A DNA stretch of 64,000 nucleotides from Alteromonadales bacterium alter-6D02 (GCA_002835545.1 PIZK01000003.1:1-64000), one strand, 5' to 3'. Positions 16,574 through 27,196 are shown, numbered from the stretch's first letter. Made by a program: numbers and translations. Notes: a model not told the origin generated them from the sequence alone.

Positions 16574-19403
16574 TATAGTCGATTACATCATACCCTAAGG
16601 CTTTTAGCTGTGGTTTTAATGTTTTGGCATCGCCAACAATCACTATCGCCATATCATTCACATCAAGGTATTGCTTTGCTAGCTCATTGATTCGTGACTG
16701 AGTAATTGTTGAAACAATTTTAGCGCGCTCTTTAACAAAGTCTGCACTTAAGTTATGTTCAAGGATCTGTGCTAAAAAGTTAAGCTTAGCTTGAGGCGTT
16801 TCATACTCTAGGGCATCTTGTTGGTTAATTGCGTTACGCATGAAAGTAAGCTCATCAGCAGTAATACCTTGCTGCTGATATTGCGTTAATTCCTTGGTAA
16901 TCTCTTTTAAAGACGCAATTGTTGCATCTGCGCGTACTGCAGTCGAGACCACCATCGCGCCGCCAAACTTATCACCGTAGAAACTAGACCCCGCACCATA
17001 GGTATAACCTTTATCTTCGCGAAGATTAAGGTTTAAGCGCGAATTAAAGTTACCGCCCAGGGCAAAGTTCACCAGACCTAATTGATAAAACTCGCCAGTA
17101 ATGTCTTGCTTGATACTGCGCTGTCCAACACGAATAGCGGATTGAGTTGCATCGTCTTTATTGACTAAGTACACAGTGTTCTTTGCATAGCTCGGTGCGT
17201 TTAAAACCACATTGTTGATTTTGCTTTGGCCTTGCCACTGCTTTAGCTTAGTTAACTTCTGTGATAACGCCGCTTGTGTAAGATCTGATACAGCAATGAT
17301 CTGAGCGCGTTGAGGGTTGTAGTGTTGTTGGTAAAAAGCGCTAACATCATCAAGTGTTAAGGTCTTTAGTGACGCGGCTGTTCCTTGAGATGGCAGGGCA
17401 GCGATCGAACCGTCAAACATGATTGCTCTAAATGCGTTTCGTGCTAGAGCGCCGGCATCTTTTTGACTAAATAAAACACTTTCTAACTGATTTGCACGTA
17501 CACGAGCAAAGTCTTGCTCGGTAAACGCAGGCTTAAATAGCTTTTCATTAAGCAGAGCAATAGTTGGATCAACATTTTTAGTCAATGTATTCACAAAGAC
17601 ATTGGTGTAGCTATTACCAGCACTAAAAGAGATAGAGCTCCCCAGTTTCTGTAACGCTTTAGCCATGTCCTCTGAAGACGTGTCTAACGTAGACTCATTC
17701 ATTAAACTTGCGGTTATAGACGCTAAGCCGGCTTTGTTTGAAGATTCTGCGTAATGACCATTTGGAATGCGAATTAAAAGTGACGTCGTAGGCGTTTCAT
17801 CATTTTCGGTGCCTAGCATGCTCATGCCATTTGAAAAGTCCTCTCTCCAAAACGCAGGAACATCAACGGCTCTATTTTTACCTGCAACAGGCTTAACACT
17901 ACGGTTAAACGTTAATGGTGTGGTACGTAAATCGAGATCATCGGCTTGAGTGGTTGATTTACCCTCAAGTTTAACAATATCTGCGGCAAAGTTGTCTGCT
18001 GCAGCAACAGCGTTTATTTGTCCTTTTGGTACAACGCTGGCAATAACACTTGGCTTATTTTTAACATACTGCTCGAATACACGCATCACGTCCGCTTTGG
18101 TCACACTGTTGTATCGTTTGATGTCTTGCTCGATGTAATTTGGGGTACCTGTAAATGTTTGGTAGGCAGCTAGTTGAGCAACCTTCCCTTGTACACTTTG
18201 CAAGCCAAAGATAAAACTAGACTCGATAGCCGCTTTTGCTTTAATTAAATCATCATCAGTCACACCGCGTTGTTCAAATTCAGCAATAGTTTGACGTAAA
18301 GTGGCTTCTATCTCTGTTAATGATTTACCGCTTGCTGGGTGTGGTAAAGCAAAAATATCAAATGAACATGATAATTCACCACAAGTATGGTTAGTCGATG
18401 CTTGGACTGCCATTTGGTTTTTAACGAGGTTTTTATAAACCAATGACGTCTTCCCGCCACCGATAATTGACGCTAATAAGTCCAGTGCAGGCTCATCTTC
18501 ATGGCGCGCATAAGCGGTCGGAAATGAAAGGTAAACCAAAGGCAGGTGAATGTTATCTTCAAATGAAATATAACGATTCTCGGTTAAGGTAACGGGCTCT
18601 TTCGCCAATTTTTCAACGCTTGGGCCCGTTGGAATTTCGGCAAAATATTGTTTCACTAATGTCAGTGTTTCTTTGGTGTCAATATCGCCACCAATGGTAA
18701 TAGTGGCATTGTTTGGTCCGTACCAATTTAGGAAAAACGCTTTGAGGTCGTTAACATTAACTCGGTTTAAGTCGTCCATGTAGCCAATCGTTGGCCATGA
18801 GTATGGGTGACCTTTTGGGTAAAGAGCTTGAGCTACTCGCTCACCTAAACGACCGTAAGGTCGGTTATCGACACGTTGTCCGCGCTCATTTTTTACCGTT
18901 TCACGTTGTACTTCGAACTTTTCTTGAGTCACCGCTTTTAATAAAAAGCCCATGCGGTCTGATTCTAGCCACAGCATCTTTTCTAATTGATTAGCAGGTA
19001 CTGTTTGGTAATAGTTAGTACGATCACGATTAGTTGTACCGTTCATGTTACCACCAGCTTCGGTAACAATTTTAAAGTGCTCATCATCAGCAACGTGTTC
19101 TGAACCTTGAAACATCATGTGCTCGAAGAAATGAGCAAAACCTGATTTTCCAAGCTCTTCTCGAGATGAGCCAACATGATAAGTCACATTGACATGGACT
19201 AGAGGGTCGGAATTGTCTTGGTGTAAAATCACCGTTAAACCATTATCAAGAACGTACTTTTGGTACGGAATGGTCGTTTTTCCTGTCTGAGCTTTTACTT
19301 GTTCGACGAAGGTTAAGCCTGAGACCTCTGCAATAGTGTTGTTTGGAGATTGAGAACAAGCGGTAAGTGCGAGCGCGGCAGCGCTTAAGAGCCATTTTTT
19401 CAT
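16563..19403 (-). CDS. M16 (pitrilysin-type) zinc metalloprotease lipoprotein
   Basis: A two-unit M16 peptidase of 946 residues. The N-terminal unit has the inverted zinc motif HxxEH (HFFEH, residues 91-95) with the downstream Glu ligand in the VKNERGQRVDN segment near residue 170. The C-terminal unit is the inactive half, with the substrate-binding LREDKGYTYGAGS motif. The signal peptide ends in LTAC, so it is a lipoprotein, probably periplasmic and membrane-attached. Such enzymes degrade peptides or misfolded fragments; the actual substrate is unknown. It is monocistronic, transcribed away from the orphan secreted protein upstream. Confidence 0.92.
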   Translation of the reverse strand: MKKWLLSAAALALTACSQSPNNTIAEVSGLTFVEQVKAQTGKTTIPYQKYVLDNGLTVILHQDNSDPLVHVNVTYHVGSSREELGKSGFAHFFEHMMFQGSEHVADDEHFKIVTEAGGNMNGTTNRDRTNYYQTVPANQLEKMLWLESDRMGFLLKAVTQEKFEVQRETVKNERGQRVDNRPYGRLGERVAQALYPKGHPYSWPTIGYMDDLNRVNVNDLKAFFLNWYGPNNATITIGGDIDTKETLTLVKQYFAEIPTGPSVEKLAKEPVTLTENRYISFEDNIHLPLVYLSFPTAYARHEDEPALDLLASIIGGGKTSLVYKNLVKNQMAVQASTNHTCGELSCSFDIFALPHPASGKSLTEIEATLRQTIAEFEQRGVTDDDLIKAKAAIESSFIFGLQSVQGKVAQLAAYQTFTGTPNYIEQDIKRYNSVTKADVMRVFEQYVKNKPSVIASVVPKGQINAVAAADNFAADIVKLEGKSTTQADDLDLRTTPLTFNRSVKPVAGKNRAVDVPAFWREDFSNGMSMLGTENDETPTTSLLIRIPNGHYAESSNKAGLASITASLMNESTLDTSSEDMAKALQKLGSSISFSAGNSYTNVFVNTLTKNVDPTIALLNEKLFKPAFTEQDFARVRANQLESVLFSQKDAGALARNAFRAIMFDGSIAALPSQGTAASLKTLTLDDVSAFYQQHYNPQRAQIIAVSDLTQAALSQKLTKLKQWQGQSKINNVVLNAPSYAKNTVYLVNKDDATQSAIRVGQRSIKQDITGEFYQLGLVNFALGGNFNSRLNLNLREDKGYTYGAGSSFYGDKFGGAMVVSTAVRADATIASLKEITKELTQYQQQGITADELTFMRNAINQQDALEYETPQAKLNFLAQILEHNLSADFVKERAKIVSTITQSRINELAKQYLDVNDMAIVIVGDAKTLKPQLKALGYDVIDYTAP

Positions 19404-19840
19404 AGTGACGAGTTATCATATTTTTTAAATTAGAGTAGTAATTTAGCAAAATCTATTAATAAGTACCATCTCGTGGAAGATATTGCCTTGAGCTGTGTGT
19501 AAAAAGTTATTTCCGCACAGCGAACAACAGATAGATTAGTGTCAGTTTTTTTTACAAAAAGCTTGTTTAATTATTAGATAGTAAAGGTTACTTGTTGAAA
19601 ATTAGTCTATTAAAGTCTAGGCCTAATTATTGCTAACTTTCAGTGGGTGCGTCTTTTTTAATAACTTTTAATAACAAAGGTGCAGTTCTTGTCTAGCCTA
19701 TAATAAGGGGTAATTAAGCTTGTTTAGTCGAATTAAAGCTGATTGGTGTTTCCCTGTATGCTTTTTGAACGTGGTTAAACGTTAGGCTGCCTATGAACTC
19801 ACATTGATAACCCTTAAATATCATCAGTGAGGAACTTATA
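19404..19840. other. 437-bp divergent intergenic region
   Basis: Separates the minus-strand M16 gene from the plus-strand secreted protein. It holds a perfect TATAAT (19699-19704) in the plus orientation without a convincing -35, and a GAGGAAC ribosome-binding site just before 19841. No ORF, tRNA or strong hairpin was found. Its length suggests room for regulation of the secreted protein. Confidence 0.5.
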
Positions 19841-22093
19841 ATGAATAAGAATAAAAGGTCTGACTGTTATCGTCGCCTTAGTTGGGAACGACTTAGTAAG
19901 AAAACTATAACTGTGATGGCTTTAGGACTGTTTTATACAGCACCTATTCAGGCAATCACACCCCTTCAAACTTATTATGTGCCTTTTACCGAAGCTCAAG
20001 TCTCTGATGTTCTCTCAACATTACATCCTGAAGCGATTGGTAAAAAGAATCATGCAGTTATTTCTATCTCAATCGGTTATAACGGAACAACCATTCACTA
20101 TGATCATCATGAAGACTCGTATGAAACTAATTTGCTAAGCCCGCTTAGTTCAACGACTCAAATATGGGGTGATGGCAATGATGCTAATGGTAAGCCACCA
20201 GGCTTTGCATCTGATGTATTAAATAGCGGTGATGTCATCATTTTAAACAATGAAATGCCTGTTGATTATTACATCAATGATCCAGCAGCAATTCCACCTA
20301 ATGTTCCTTATGACCCCTTAGTTTGTGATGGTGATGGCGATGGTGTACAGGAATTTTGTTATGACGGACAGGATAAGTTTGTTACTGATAAACCTGTTGC
20401 TGTTACTCGCGTTGGTTGGGTGGGGACTTGGCAAGGTGGTGACATACCAAATCCTGAGCCTGGTACTTTATTGGCCGGTGCTGTGGAAGTTTATCCTACC
20501 AGTGAATGGGGCACCTCTTTTGAAGCGCCGCTAGGTGAGCCAAATTCAATGAAAGGTGATGGTACACTGACCTTCCCTGGATTTCCTGAAATGCCAGACC
20601 ATGATGGTATGTTTGAGTTGGTTTCAAACTCTATTATGGCTACCTCTGATGGAACGGTTCTTCGGTTTGATTTAAATGGTGACGCAGACCCCACTGCAGA
20701 TCTTGTTACTGAAATAGGTAAGTATGAGCTTGTGGTTACGCTAGATGAAGGTGAGTCTTTTATGCCTCCACTGATCCCTTCAGGTCCAATAACTGATCTT
20801 CAAGCATTTTTTCCACTGGGGAGCCGAGTTTATGCAGGGACTGCAACAAGTTTAGAGTCTACTCAACATGTTGTTCAAGTGCATGGCTTTACAGGTGATA
20901 TCGGGGCTAGGTATGAGTCTCGTTGGGCGGCAATTCTGCCTAAAGAGCGTTGGAGTGATGAATATTTTATGCCAGTGAGTACAAGTAGAAACTCACTTAA
21001 TAACGATTATGATCCGACGGATGTGTTCCTTTATAACCCAGGGGATTCGAGCCTTTCTGTTTGTTGGCAGACGATGGGGGGAGAACAAACGGTCATCGTA
21101 ATTGAGCCTAACGAACTTTACCGACAACAAGCGATTACAGACGGAAGCGGTGCTCGCTTCATCAGTTGTGGAGCGACAGCGGGCGAGACGTTCTGGGGGA
21201 TAGCAACAATAGACTCCGATTGGGATCGAAACCCTGACGGAACTCTTGATGATGAGTTCACCAATGAATCCAGTGACTGGGCGATAGCTCTAGCATCTAA
21301 AGAGCAATTATCTACAGAGCTGCTTGTTGGGTTTGCTCCGGGGGTTGACCCTAATCTATGTCAGCCTGGTGCACCATTTGATTGTAGTGGCTTTAGCCCT
21401 AGTGGAAGTCCTGTTTGGGTGATGGCTGACGATCTTATTAATAACACGACAGTGTCAATTGATTACGATGGGGACTCGATTGTTGATCACACAATCGTGT
21501 TGACGCCGTTAGAACGCGCTAAGGTGTTTGATCCATCAGATAACGATATGACAGGAGCAAGGCTGTTTACGACTAATGGGACTAAACTAACAGCAGCGTG
21601 GGGACAAGACCCTGCTAATTCAGAGCCTGCTTTTTCATACTTTGATGTTGGTACTACGATTCCGGGCTTACCGATGTTTACTGAAGAAGGAGGTGGCGAA
21701 GGTTGTACCCCTGGTTATTGGAAGCAGAGACACCACTTTGGTTCATGGGCCTCTCCTTATGTGCCTACGATGGCCTTTGAAGACGCGTTTAGTAATAATG
21801 TCTTTGGAGATATGACCTTACTTGAGGTGTTAAAACAAGGTGGTGGTGGCATTAAAGCACTAGGTAGACATAGTGTTGCTGCGCTCCTTAATGCTGCTGC
21901 GAGTTCTGTTTCATACGATCTTAATGTCGCACAAGTGATTAGTGGCTTTAATACCGCCACTGATACCGAGGCTCAAAAAAATATTTTTGAAAAATTTAAT
22001 GAGTTAGGTTGTCCGCTTGGACGAAGCTCAGTTGAAGAGTCGGGGATAGCTAGTTCGTCAACACCAAAGAAAGGTAAAGCAAAACATAGGTAA
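19841..22093 (+). CDS. Large secreted protein with C-terminal CTPGYWK domain, function unknown
   Basis: A 750-residue protein with an extended N-terminal region (about 20 basic residues), then a hydrophobic signal ending at PIQA. The mature part is acidic and beta-rich, with several Asp/Gly/Asn-rich loops that look like calcium-binding turns (CDGDGDGVQEF near residue 162, DLNGDADPTAD, DYDGDSIVDH, DRNPDGTLDDE). A distinct C-terminal module (about 620-730) begins with CTPGYWKQ and is bracketed by cysteines near 622 and 724. CTPGYWK modules occur in assorted secreted environmental proteins of unknown role. A basic tail (KKGKAKHR) ends the chain. It has its own terminator and long leader. An adhesin or matrix role is only a guess. 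Confidence 0.7.
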   Translation: MNKNKRSDCYRRLSWERLSKKTITVMALGLFYTAPIQAITPLQTYYVPFTEAQVSDVLSTLHPEAIGKKNHAVISISIGYNGTTIHYDHHEDSYETNLLSPLSSTTQIWGDGNDANGKPPGFASDVLNSGDVIILNNEMPVDYYINDPAAIPPNVPYDPLVCDGDGDGVQEFCYDGQDKFVTDKPVAVTRVGWVGTWQGGDIPNPEPGTLLAGAVEVYPTSEWGTSFEAPLGEPNSMKGDGTLTFPGFPEMPDHDGMFELVSNSIMATSDGTVLRFDLNGDADPTADLVTEIGKYELVVTLDEGESFMPPLIPSGPITDLQAFFPLGSRVYAGTATSLESTQHVVQVHGFTGDIGARYESRWAAILPKERWSDEYFMPVSTSRNSLNNDYDPTDVFLYNPGDSSLSVCWQTMGGEQTVIVIEPNELYRQQAITDGSGARFISCGATAGETFWGIATIDSDWDRNPDGTLDDEFTNESSDWAIALASKEQLSTELLVGFAPGVDPNLCQPGAPFDCSGFSPSGSPVWVMADDLINNTTVSIDYDGDSIVDHTIVLTPLERAKVFDPSDNDMTGARLFTTNGTKLTAAWGQDPANSEPAFSYFDVGTTIPGLPMFTEEGGGEGCTPGYWKQRHHFGSWASPYVPTMAFEDAFSNNVFGDMTLLEVLKQGGGGIKALGRHSVAALLNAAASSVSYDLNVAQVISGFNTATDTEAQKNIFEKFNELGCPLGRSSVEESGIASSSTPKKGKAKHR

Positions 22094-22101
22094 ATTTTCT
22101 G

Positions 22102-22151
22102 AGCGAATATTAAGAGACAAATATTAACTTTTAATGTTCGCTACTTTTTTT
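22102..22151 (+). terminator. Terminator of the secreted protein gene
   Basis: AGCGAATATTAA (22102-22113) pairs with TTAATGTTCGCT (22131-22142), with one G-U, and is followed by ACTTTTTTT. Confidence 0.75.
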
Positions 22152-22285
22152 ATGGGCTGTTTTAGAACTTTGTAAGGGAAGCGAGCTCATCCCTTAGTTT
22201 TAGTAAATCAAAACCCTTTATAATCCTTTTTAATAGTTTCTTTTGCCAACGATAGTGCTTTATAATTACGCTTTTAATTAATCTA

Positions 22286-22299
22286 TTGATTTGGATCAA
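22286..22299. promoter_or_regulatory. Perfect FNR-type palindrome
   Basis: TTGATTTGGATCAA matches the FNR consensus TTGAT-N4-ATCAA at all ten specified positions. It ends two bases before the ATG of the small membrane protein, so it covers the place where the ribosome-binding site should be. Confidence 0.55.
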
Positions 22300-22301
22300 A
22301 A

Positions 22302-22511
22302 ATGAGCGAAAGAACAGCGGAAAATAAAAAGAGTGAATTGACCTTGGCGTTAGTTTTAATTGTGGTAGTTGCAATGTTAGGTGTGCCTTTTGCCCTATCG
22401 TTGTTCCGTGAAAGCTCAGTGCTAGTGGCTGGTCTGCTACAAGCAACCCCGTTTGTACTTATTGGTAGTGCGATTGCAAGTATGCTTTATGTTCGTAAGA
22501 ACGATAAATAA
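22302..22511 (+). CDS. Small two-helix membrane protein, unknown function
   Basis: A 69-residue protein with two predicted membrane helices (about residues 14-32, LALVLIVVVAMLGVPFALS; and 42-62, GLLQATPFVLIGSAIASML). The N-terminus is polar and the end is basic (RKNDK). No recognised family. The proposed ATG lacks a good Shine-Dalgarno; only GGA within an FNR-like palindrome precedes it. An ATG at 22372 is a possible alternative, although it would remove one helix. The gene is followed by a terminator shared with the convergent pntB. It is probably real, judging by its membrane-protein composition and tidy boundaries. Confidence 0.6.
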   Translation: MSERTAENKKSELTLALVLIVVVAMLGVPFALSLFRESSVLVAGLLQATPFVLIGSAIASMLYVRKNDK

Positions 22512-22537
22512 TTTTATATTTATTATTCTTAAGATAA

Positions 22538-22567
22538 AAAAAGGAGCTCGAATTGAGCTCCTTTTTT
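22538..22567. terminator. Bidirectional terminator
   Basis: AAGGAGCTC / GAGCTCCTT stem with A-run before and T-run after. It lies between the small membrane protein (+) and pntB (-). Confidence 0.9.
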
Positions 22568-22583
22568 GTTATCTAATCATTGG

Positions 22584-23954
22584 TTAGATAGCTTTTAAGA
22601 TATCTTCAACACTCTCTTTGGCATCACCAAATAGCATTTGTGTATTATCTTTAAAGAATAATGGGTTTTGAACACCAGCATAACCTGTTGCCATACCACG
22701 CTTAAATACAATAACGTTTTTAGCATTCCAAACTTCTAAGATTGGCATACCAGCAATTGGGCTACCTGGCTCTTTAGCAGCAGGGTTTACTGTATCGTTA
22801 GCACCAATAACTAATACGGTGTCTGTATCACTGAAATCTTCATTGATTTCATCCATTTCTAGTACGATGTCATATGGCACTTTTGCTTCAGCCAATAATA
22901 CGTTCATGTGACCCGGTAAACGGCCTGCAACAGGGTGAATACCAAAGCGAACATCAATGCCTTTAGCTCGCAATTTCTGGGTGATTTCAAACACTGGGTA
23001 TTGTGCTTGAGCAACGGCCATGCCGTAACCTGGAGTAATGATGACACGTTGAGATGATGTTAATAAGTCAGCCACTTCAACGGCCGTAGTGGCAACGTGT
23101 TCACCTTGCTCTTCATCACCCGTTGCTACGACATCGCTACCAAAACCACCAGCAATTACTGAGATAAATGAACGGTTCATTGCACGACACATAATGTAAC
23201 TTAAGATTGCGCCAGATGAGCCAACTAAGGCACCTGTTACAATTAATAAGTCATTTGATAGCATGAAACCTGCCGCTGCTGCTGCCCAACCTGAATAAGA
23301 GTTAAGCATTGATACAACCACTGGCATATCAGCACCACCGATTGAAGCAACTAAGTGGTAGCCAAAAATAAAGGCAATTAATGTCATTACAATTAACGCA
23401 CCTGTAGAGCCGCCTGCATTAACAAAGCTTACTAACAGGTAGCCTGACACTAATAAAGCCGCCAAGTTCATCTTATGACGATGAGGTAGCGCTAGCGCAG
23501 CTGAGTTAATTAAACCGCGTAACTTAGCAAAAGCAACAATGGAGCCCGTAAAGGTCACAGCACCGATAAATACCCCTAAAAACACTTCAACTAAGTGAAT
23601 GTTTTTCATTGCACCCGTTAGTGCAGGGTGATCGATATAGCTATTATAACCAACCAATACTGCAGCTAGACCCACGAAGCTATGTAAAATAGCGACAAGC
23701 TCAGGCATTTCAGTCATTTCGACTTTTTTTGCTAACTTAACACCAATGGTTGCACCAATTGCCATCGCAATTAGAATGAAAATAACTCCACCAACACTTG
23801 GGTTTAAGATAGTTGCGATAAGTGCAATTGCCATACCTGCAACACCGCTATAACAGCCATTTTGCGCTGTTTCTTGTTTTGATAAACCTGCCAAACTCAT
23901 TATAAAGAGAACGGCCGCTACAATATATGCAGCACTTACTAATCCTTCCGACAT
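22584..23954 (-). CDS. pntB: NAD(P) transhydrogenase subunit beta
   Basis: The membrane-bound beta subunit of the proton-translocating transhydrogenase, which reduces NADP+ with NADH at the expense of proton motive force. It has the multi-helix domain II (about residues 1-260) and a C-terminal NADP(H)-binding domain III. The latter shows [36 protein letters not shown] and [14 protein letters not shown]. At 456 residues it is near the usual length. The gene starts 12 bases after the pntA stop and is co-transcribed with it. A strong terminator follows. Confidence 0.96.
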   Translation of the reverse strand: MSEGLVSAAYIVAAVLFIMSLAGLSKQETAQNGCYSGVAGMAIALIATILNPSVGGVIFILIAMAIGATIGVKLAKKVEMTEMPELVAILHSFVGLAAVLVGYNSYIDHPALTGAMKNIHLVEVFLGVFIGAVTFTGSIVAFAKLRGLINSAALALPHRHKMNLAALLVSGYLLVSFVNAGGSTGALIVMTLIAFIFGYHLVASIGGADMPVVVSMLNSYSGWAAAAAGFMLSNDLLIVTGALVGSSGAILSYIMCRAMNRSFISVIAGGFGSDVVATGDEEQGEHVATTAVEVADLLTSSQRVIITPGYGMAVAQAQYPVFEITQKLRAKGIDVRFGIHPVAGRLPGHMNVLLAEAKVPYDIVLEMDEINEDFSDTDTVLVIGANDTVNPAAKEPGSPIAGMPILEVWNAKNVIVFKRGMATGYAGVQNPLFFKDNTQMLFGDAKESVEDILKAI

Positions 23955-23966
23955 GAGAGTTCCCCT

Positions 23967-25517
23967 TTATTTTCTAAACATTTTTAACATGCGTTGTGTG
24001 ACATAGAAGCCACCAACAATATTAATGGTAGCGATTAATGTCGCAATTAACGCTAGTATGGTAACTAGTACACTATCAGTACCGACTTGGAGTAGAGCAC
24101 CGACAACGATGATGCCTGAAATGGCGTTTGTTACGCTCATTAATGGCGTATGTAGAGAGTGACTTACATTCCAAACAACGTAGTAACCGATCACACAAGC
24201 TAAAACAAAGACGGTAAAGTGAGCTAAAAATTCAGGTGGCGCATAGGAAGCGATAGCACCAAAACCTGCTAAACCTGCTGCAAACAAACCAAGTTTTACC
24301 TCTTTTGGCATTTCTTGTTTTTCAGGTTCAGCAGGAATATCGTTTGCCGCTTCTTTAACAGGAGTTACGCTAACTTTAATTGGCGGAGCTGGCCAAGTGA
24401 TTTCTCCAGATTTAACGACCGTTACGCCACGTACCACTTCATCTTCAAAGTCGATAGTTACTTCACCGTCTTTTTCTGGCGCTAAAAGCTTTAGAAGATT
24501 AACTAAGTTCGTACCGTAAAGTTGTGACGCTTGAACAGGCAAGCGGCCAGGTAAATCAGTATAGCCAAGTACTTTTACGTCATTCTCAGTGACAAAAAGC
24601 TCACCTGTTTGACAGTATTCACAGTTACCACCGTTTGCGGCGGCTAAATCAACAATAACACTACCAGGCTTCATTGAATCTACCATTTCTTTGGTGATCA
24701 GTTTCGGTGCTGGCTTACCCGGAATAAGGGCGGTAGTGATAATAATATCAACATCTTTAGCTTGCTCGGCAAATAAAGCCATTTCTGCTTCGATGAATTC
24801 TTTACTCATGGTTTTTGCGTAGCCATCACCAGAGCCTGACTCTTCTTCAAAGTCTAGCTCTAAGAACTCTGCCCCCATTGAGTTAATTTGCTCTTTAACT
24901 TCAGGACGAGTATCGAAAGCACGAACAATTGCGCCTAAGCTACCAGCTGCACCGATAGCAGCAAGACCCGCTACACCCGCACCGATAACTAGAACTTTAG
25001 CTGGTGGTACTTTACCTGCGGCAGTAATTTGTCCAGTAAAGAAGCGACCGAATTGATTTGCTGCTTCAATAACCGCTCGGTAACCACCAATATTTGCCAT
25101 TGAACTTAATGCATCAAGTGATTGCGAACGAGACATACGTGGTACGCAGTCCATTGCCATTACATTAATGTTTCGGCTACTTAGCTTCTCCATTAAAGTG
25201 TCATTTTGTGCAGGCCAAATAAAGCTAATTAGGGTAGCTTGGTCTTTTAATAACGCTACTTCGTCAGTCGTGTTATCTTCGCCTGTGGTTGGTGCGTTGA
25301 CTTTCAATACAACATCACTAGCAAAAACCTGTGCTGCATCCTCACCAATCGTTGCGCCTGCGTCAATAAAGGCCTGGTCGTTAAAGCTTGCTGCTTTACC
25401 TGCGCCAGACTCTATTATGACATCAAATCCCAGTTTTTTTAGCTGAGATACCGTTTGAGGTGTTGCGGCAACACGCGTTTCCCCCAGAAGGTTTTCTTTT
25501 GGTACGCCGATAAACAT
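23967..25517 (-). CDS. pntA: NAD(P) transhydrogenase subunit alpha
   Basis: The alpha subunit, with the NAD(H)-binding domain I (about residues 1-380) and four C-terminal membrane helices. Seen in the sequence are the N-terminal [17 protein letters not shown] shared with alanine dehydrogenase, the Rossmann glycine motif ([20 protein letters not shown]), and [17 protein letters not shown]. At 516 residues it is the fused E. coli-type subunit, unlike the split PntAA/PntAB of alphaproteobacteria. AAGGAAG lies upstream of the ATG. It leads the pntAB operon. Confidence 0.96.
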   Translation of the reverse strand: MFIGVPKENLLGETRVAATPQTVSQLKKLGFDVIIESGAGKAASFNDQAFIDAGATIGEDAAQVFASDVVLKVNAPTTGEDNTTDEVALLKDQATLISFIWPAQNDTLMEKLSSRNINVMAMDCVPRMSRSQSLDALSSMANIGGYRAVIEAANQFGRFFTGQITAAGKVPPAKVLVIGAGVAGLAAIGAAGSLGAIVRAFDTRPEVKEQINSMGAEFLELDFEEESGSGDGYAKTMSKEFIEAEMALFAEQAKDVDIIITTALIPGKPAPKLITKEMVDSMKPGSVIVDLAAANGGNCEYCQTGELFVTENDVKVLGYTDLPGRLPVQASQLYGTNLVNLLKLLAPEKDGEVTIDFEDEVVRGVTVVKSGEITWPAPPIKVSVTPVKEAANDIPAEPEKQEMPKEVKLGLFAAGLAGFGAIASYAPPEFLAHFTVFVLACVIGYYVVWNVSHSLHTPLMSVTNAISGIIVVGALLQVGTDSVLVTILALIATLIATINIVGGFYVTQRMLKMFRK

Positions 25518-25831
25518 AGTGCTTCCTTTAATAAATAAAAAGTTACAAATTTAAATGGATAGATTGTTTTTCATACTACCGTTTAAATTTTAAATGTTAA
25601 CAATTTTTTAACTGAATAATGATAATGAGAATGGTGAATATTTTATATGCTACCAACAGGCCGTTTATTCCTATACTTAATGATGGCATAAGTATGATAC
25701 CTGCTGATGATAGATTAATTACTTATTTGTTATGTTGATTTGACAAGGCTGCCGAGGGGGATATAAATGAGAGTGTATGTACTTTTGAACACAGCAGCAA
25801 GTGTTGCTACTGTGTTCATTAGTCGGCATTT
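25518..25831. other. 314-bp intergenic region upstream of pntA
   Basis: Lies between pntA (start) and the sodium-symporter gene (stop), both on the minus strand, so it should hold the pntAB promoter. It contains a hairpin, GAACACAGCAGCAA (25787-25800) with TTGCTACTGTGTTC (25804-25817), fully paired only on the minus strand through one G-U. It lies just past the symporter stop but has no U-tract. A partial Fur-like run sits near 25614-25632. No ORF was found. Confidence 0.5.
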
Positions 25832-27178
25832 TTATAATGAATGAATAAAGACAATTGCAATGGCAGTCGGACAGACTAATTTAGTGTACCAAGGCCAGAT
25901 CTTCCAAAAAAGTTGATGTTCAATTTGTTCATTGCCCGCTTTTAGTTCCTCTAATAATGAAGAACGATGCCAAACCCAACCGACAAAAATACAGCAGAAC
26001 ATACCGATGATAGGTTGACCGTATTGGGTCGTTAGGGCAATGACAAAACCAAACAATGTTGAGAAGTTAAAGATGATTAAACAACTGGTGGCAAAGATTA
26101 AACTGCCGATAACGATAGTGGCTTTATTACGCTCAATGTTAAAGCGCTCAACAGTATAAGACACTGGGGCTTCAAGCATCGAAATCGATGAAGTTAATGA
26201 GGCGATCGACATTAAAGAGAAAAAAGCGAAGCCGACAAAAACGCCAATACTACCCATACCATCAAACAAAGCCGGTAAAACAGTTAGCACGAGCGTATCA
26301 CCTGATTTTAAGCTGCCGTCTGCGGAAAATATTTCAACCCCTTGTGCGGCAGCTACGTACATTGCAGGAATAATTAACAGGCCTGCGAGGAAAGCAATAA
26401 ATACATCAATTAAAGTGACCGAGGCACTTAAGGATACGAGATTCTCATTTCGAGCAACATATGAGCCGTAGATAATGATCACACTAGTGCCTAGAGATAG
26501 AGAGAAAAAGGCTTGTCCAAGCGCACTAACAATAAGATCAGGCTCAAAGAGACGGCTAATATCTGGAATCAAGTAAGCCTTTAGGCCGTCAGTTGCGCCG
26601 TCTAACGTAAGGACATATACGGTCAATGATACTAACAGGGCAACTAATGCTGGCATTAAACGCTTTGACCAACGCTCAATACCATTTTCAACACCTCGGC
26701 TGATGATGTAAACGGTCAGTACAGTAAAAACAAGAGTAAAAATAATATTACGAGAAGTACTTTGACTCGTAAGCCAATCCGATGCGGCATTTGCACCGAC
26801 AGCCGTTGTTATAGGCTCTGCGGTGAAGGCTAGCATCCAACCGGCGACAATGGAGTAAAAACTCATCAGTAATGCAGCACATAAGATACCACCAAAGCCA
26901 ACAATGAAGGCGAAACGCTTTTGCATTGCGGTGGTCGAAATTTTTCGTAAAGACTCAACGGCATTTGCTTGGCCGTGACGGCCAATAATTAATTCCGCCA
27001 TAAAAGCTGGATAGGCCAGACAGAATGCGAGTACTAAGTACATTAATACAAATGCTGCACCACCATTGCCTGCTGCTTGTGTTGGGAATCCCCAAATATT
27101 ACCTAAGCCGACAGCACTGCCAGCGGCGGCTAAAATAAAGCCGATGCGGGAATTAAACTTACCTCTGGTTGAACTCAT
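25832..27178 (-). CDS. Sodium:neurotransmitter symporter (NSS/SNF) family transporter
   Basis: A LeuT-fold sodium-coupled transporter of 448 residues with about eleven to twelve membrane helices. The N-terminus carries the family hallmark of TM1 (FNSRIGFILAAAGSAVGLGNIWGFP), where an unwound helix binds sodium and the substrate carboxylate, followed by NGGAAFVLMYLVLAF. Bacterial members carry amino acids such as tryptophan, tyrosine or leucine; the substrate here is not determined. It stands alone on the minus strand. An FNR-like site lies 19 bases before the ATG, and a hairpin follows the stop. Confidence 0.92.
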   Translation of the reverse strand: MSSTRGKFNSRIGFILAAAGSAVGLGNIWGFPTQAAGNGGAAFVLMYLVLAFCLAYPAFMAELIIGRHGQANAVESLRKISTTAMQKRFAFIVGFGGILCAALLMSFYSIVAGWMLAFTAEPITTAVGANAASDWLTSQSTSRNIIFTLVFTVLTVYIISRGVENGIERWSKRLMPALVALLVSLTVYVLTLDGATDGLKAYLIPDISRLFEPDLIVSALGQAFFSLSLGTSVIIIYGSYVARNENLVSLSASVTLIDVFIAFLAGLLIIPAMYVAAAQGVEIFSADGSLKSGDTLVLTVLPALFDGMGSIGVFVGFAFFSLMSIASLTSSISMLEAPVSYTVERFNIERNKATIVIGSLIFATSCLIIFNFSTLFGFVIALTTQYGQPIIGMFCCIFVGWVWHRSSLLEELKAGNEQIEHQLFWKIWPWYTKLVCPTAIAIVFIHSL

Positions 27179-27196
27179 AATTTTTTCTTCTTATTG

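Noticed and set aside
22162-22446. 94-codon minus-strand frame opposite the small membrane protein
   Set aside because: It overlaps the better-supported plus-strand gene and has no signal, family motif or ribosome-binding site.
25614-25632. Fur-box-like run (AATAATGATAATGAGAATG) upstream of pntA
   Set aside because: Only about 14 of 19 positions match and the region is AT-rich; the nearby genes have no iron link.
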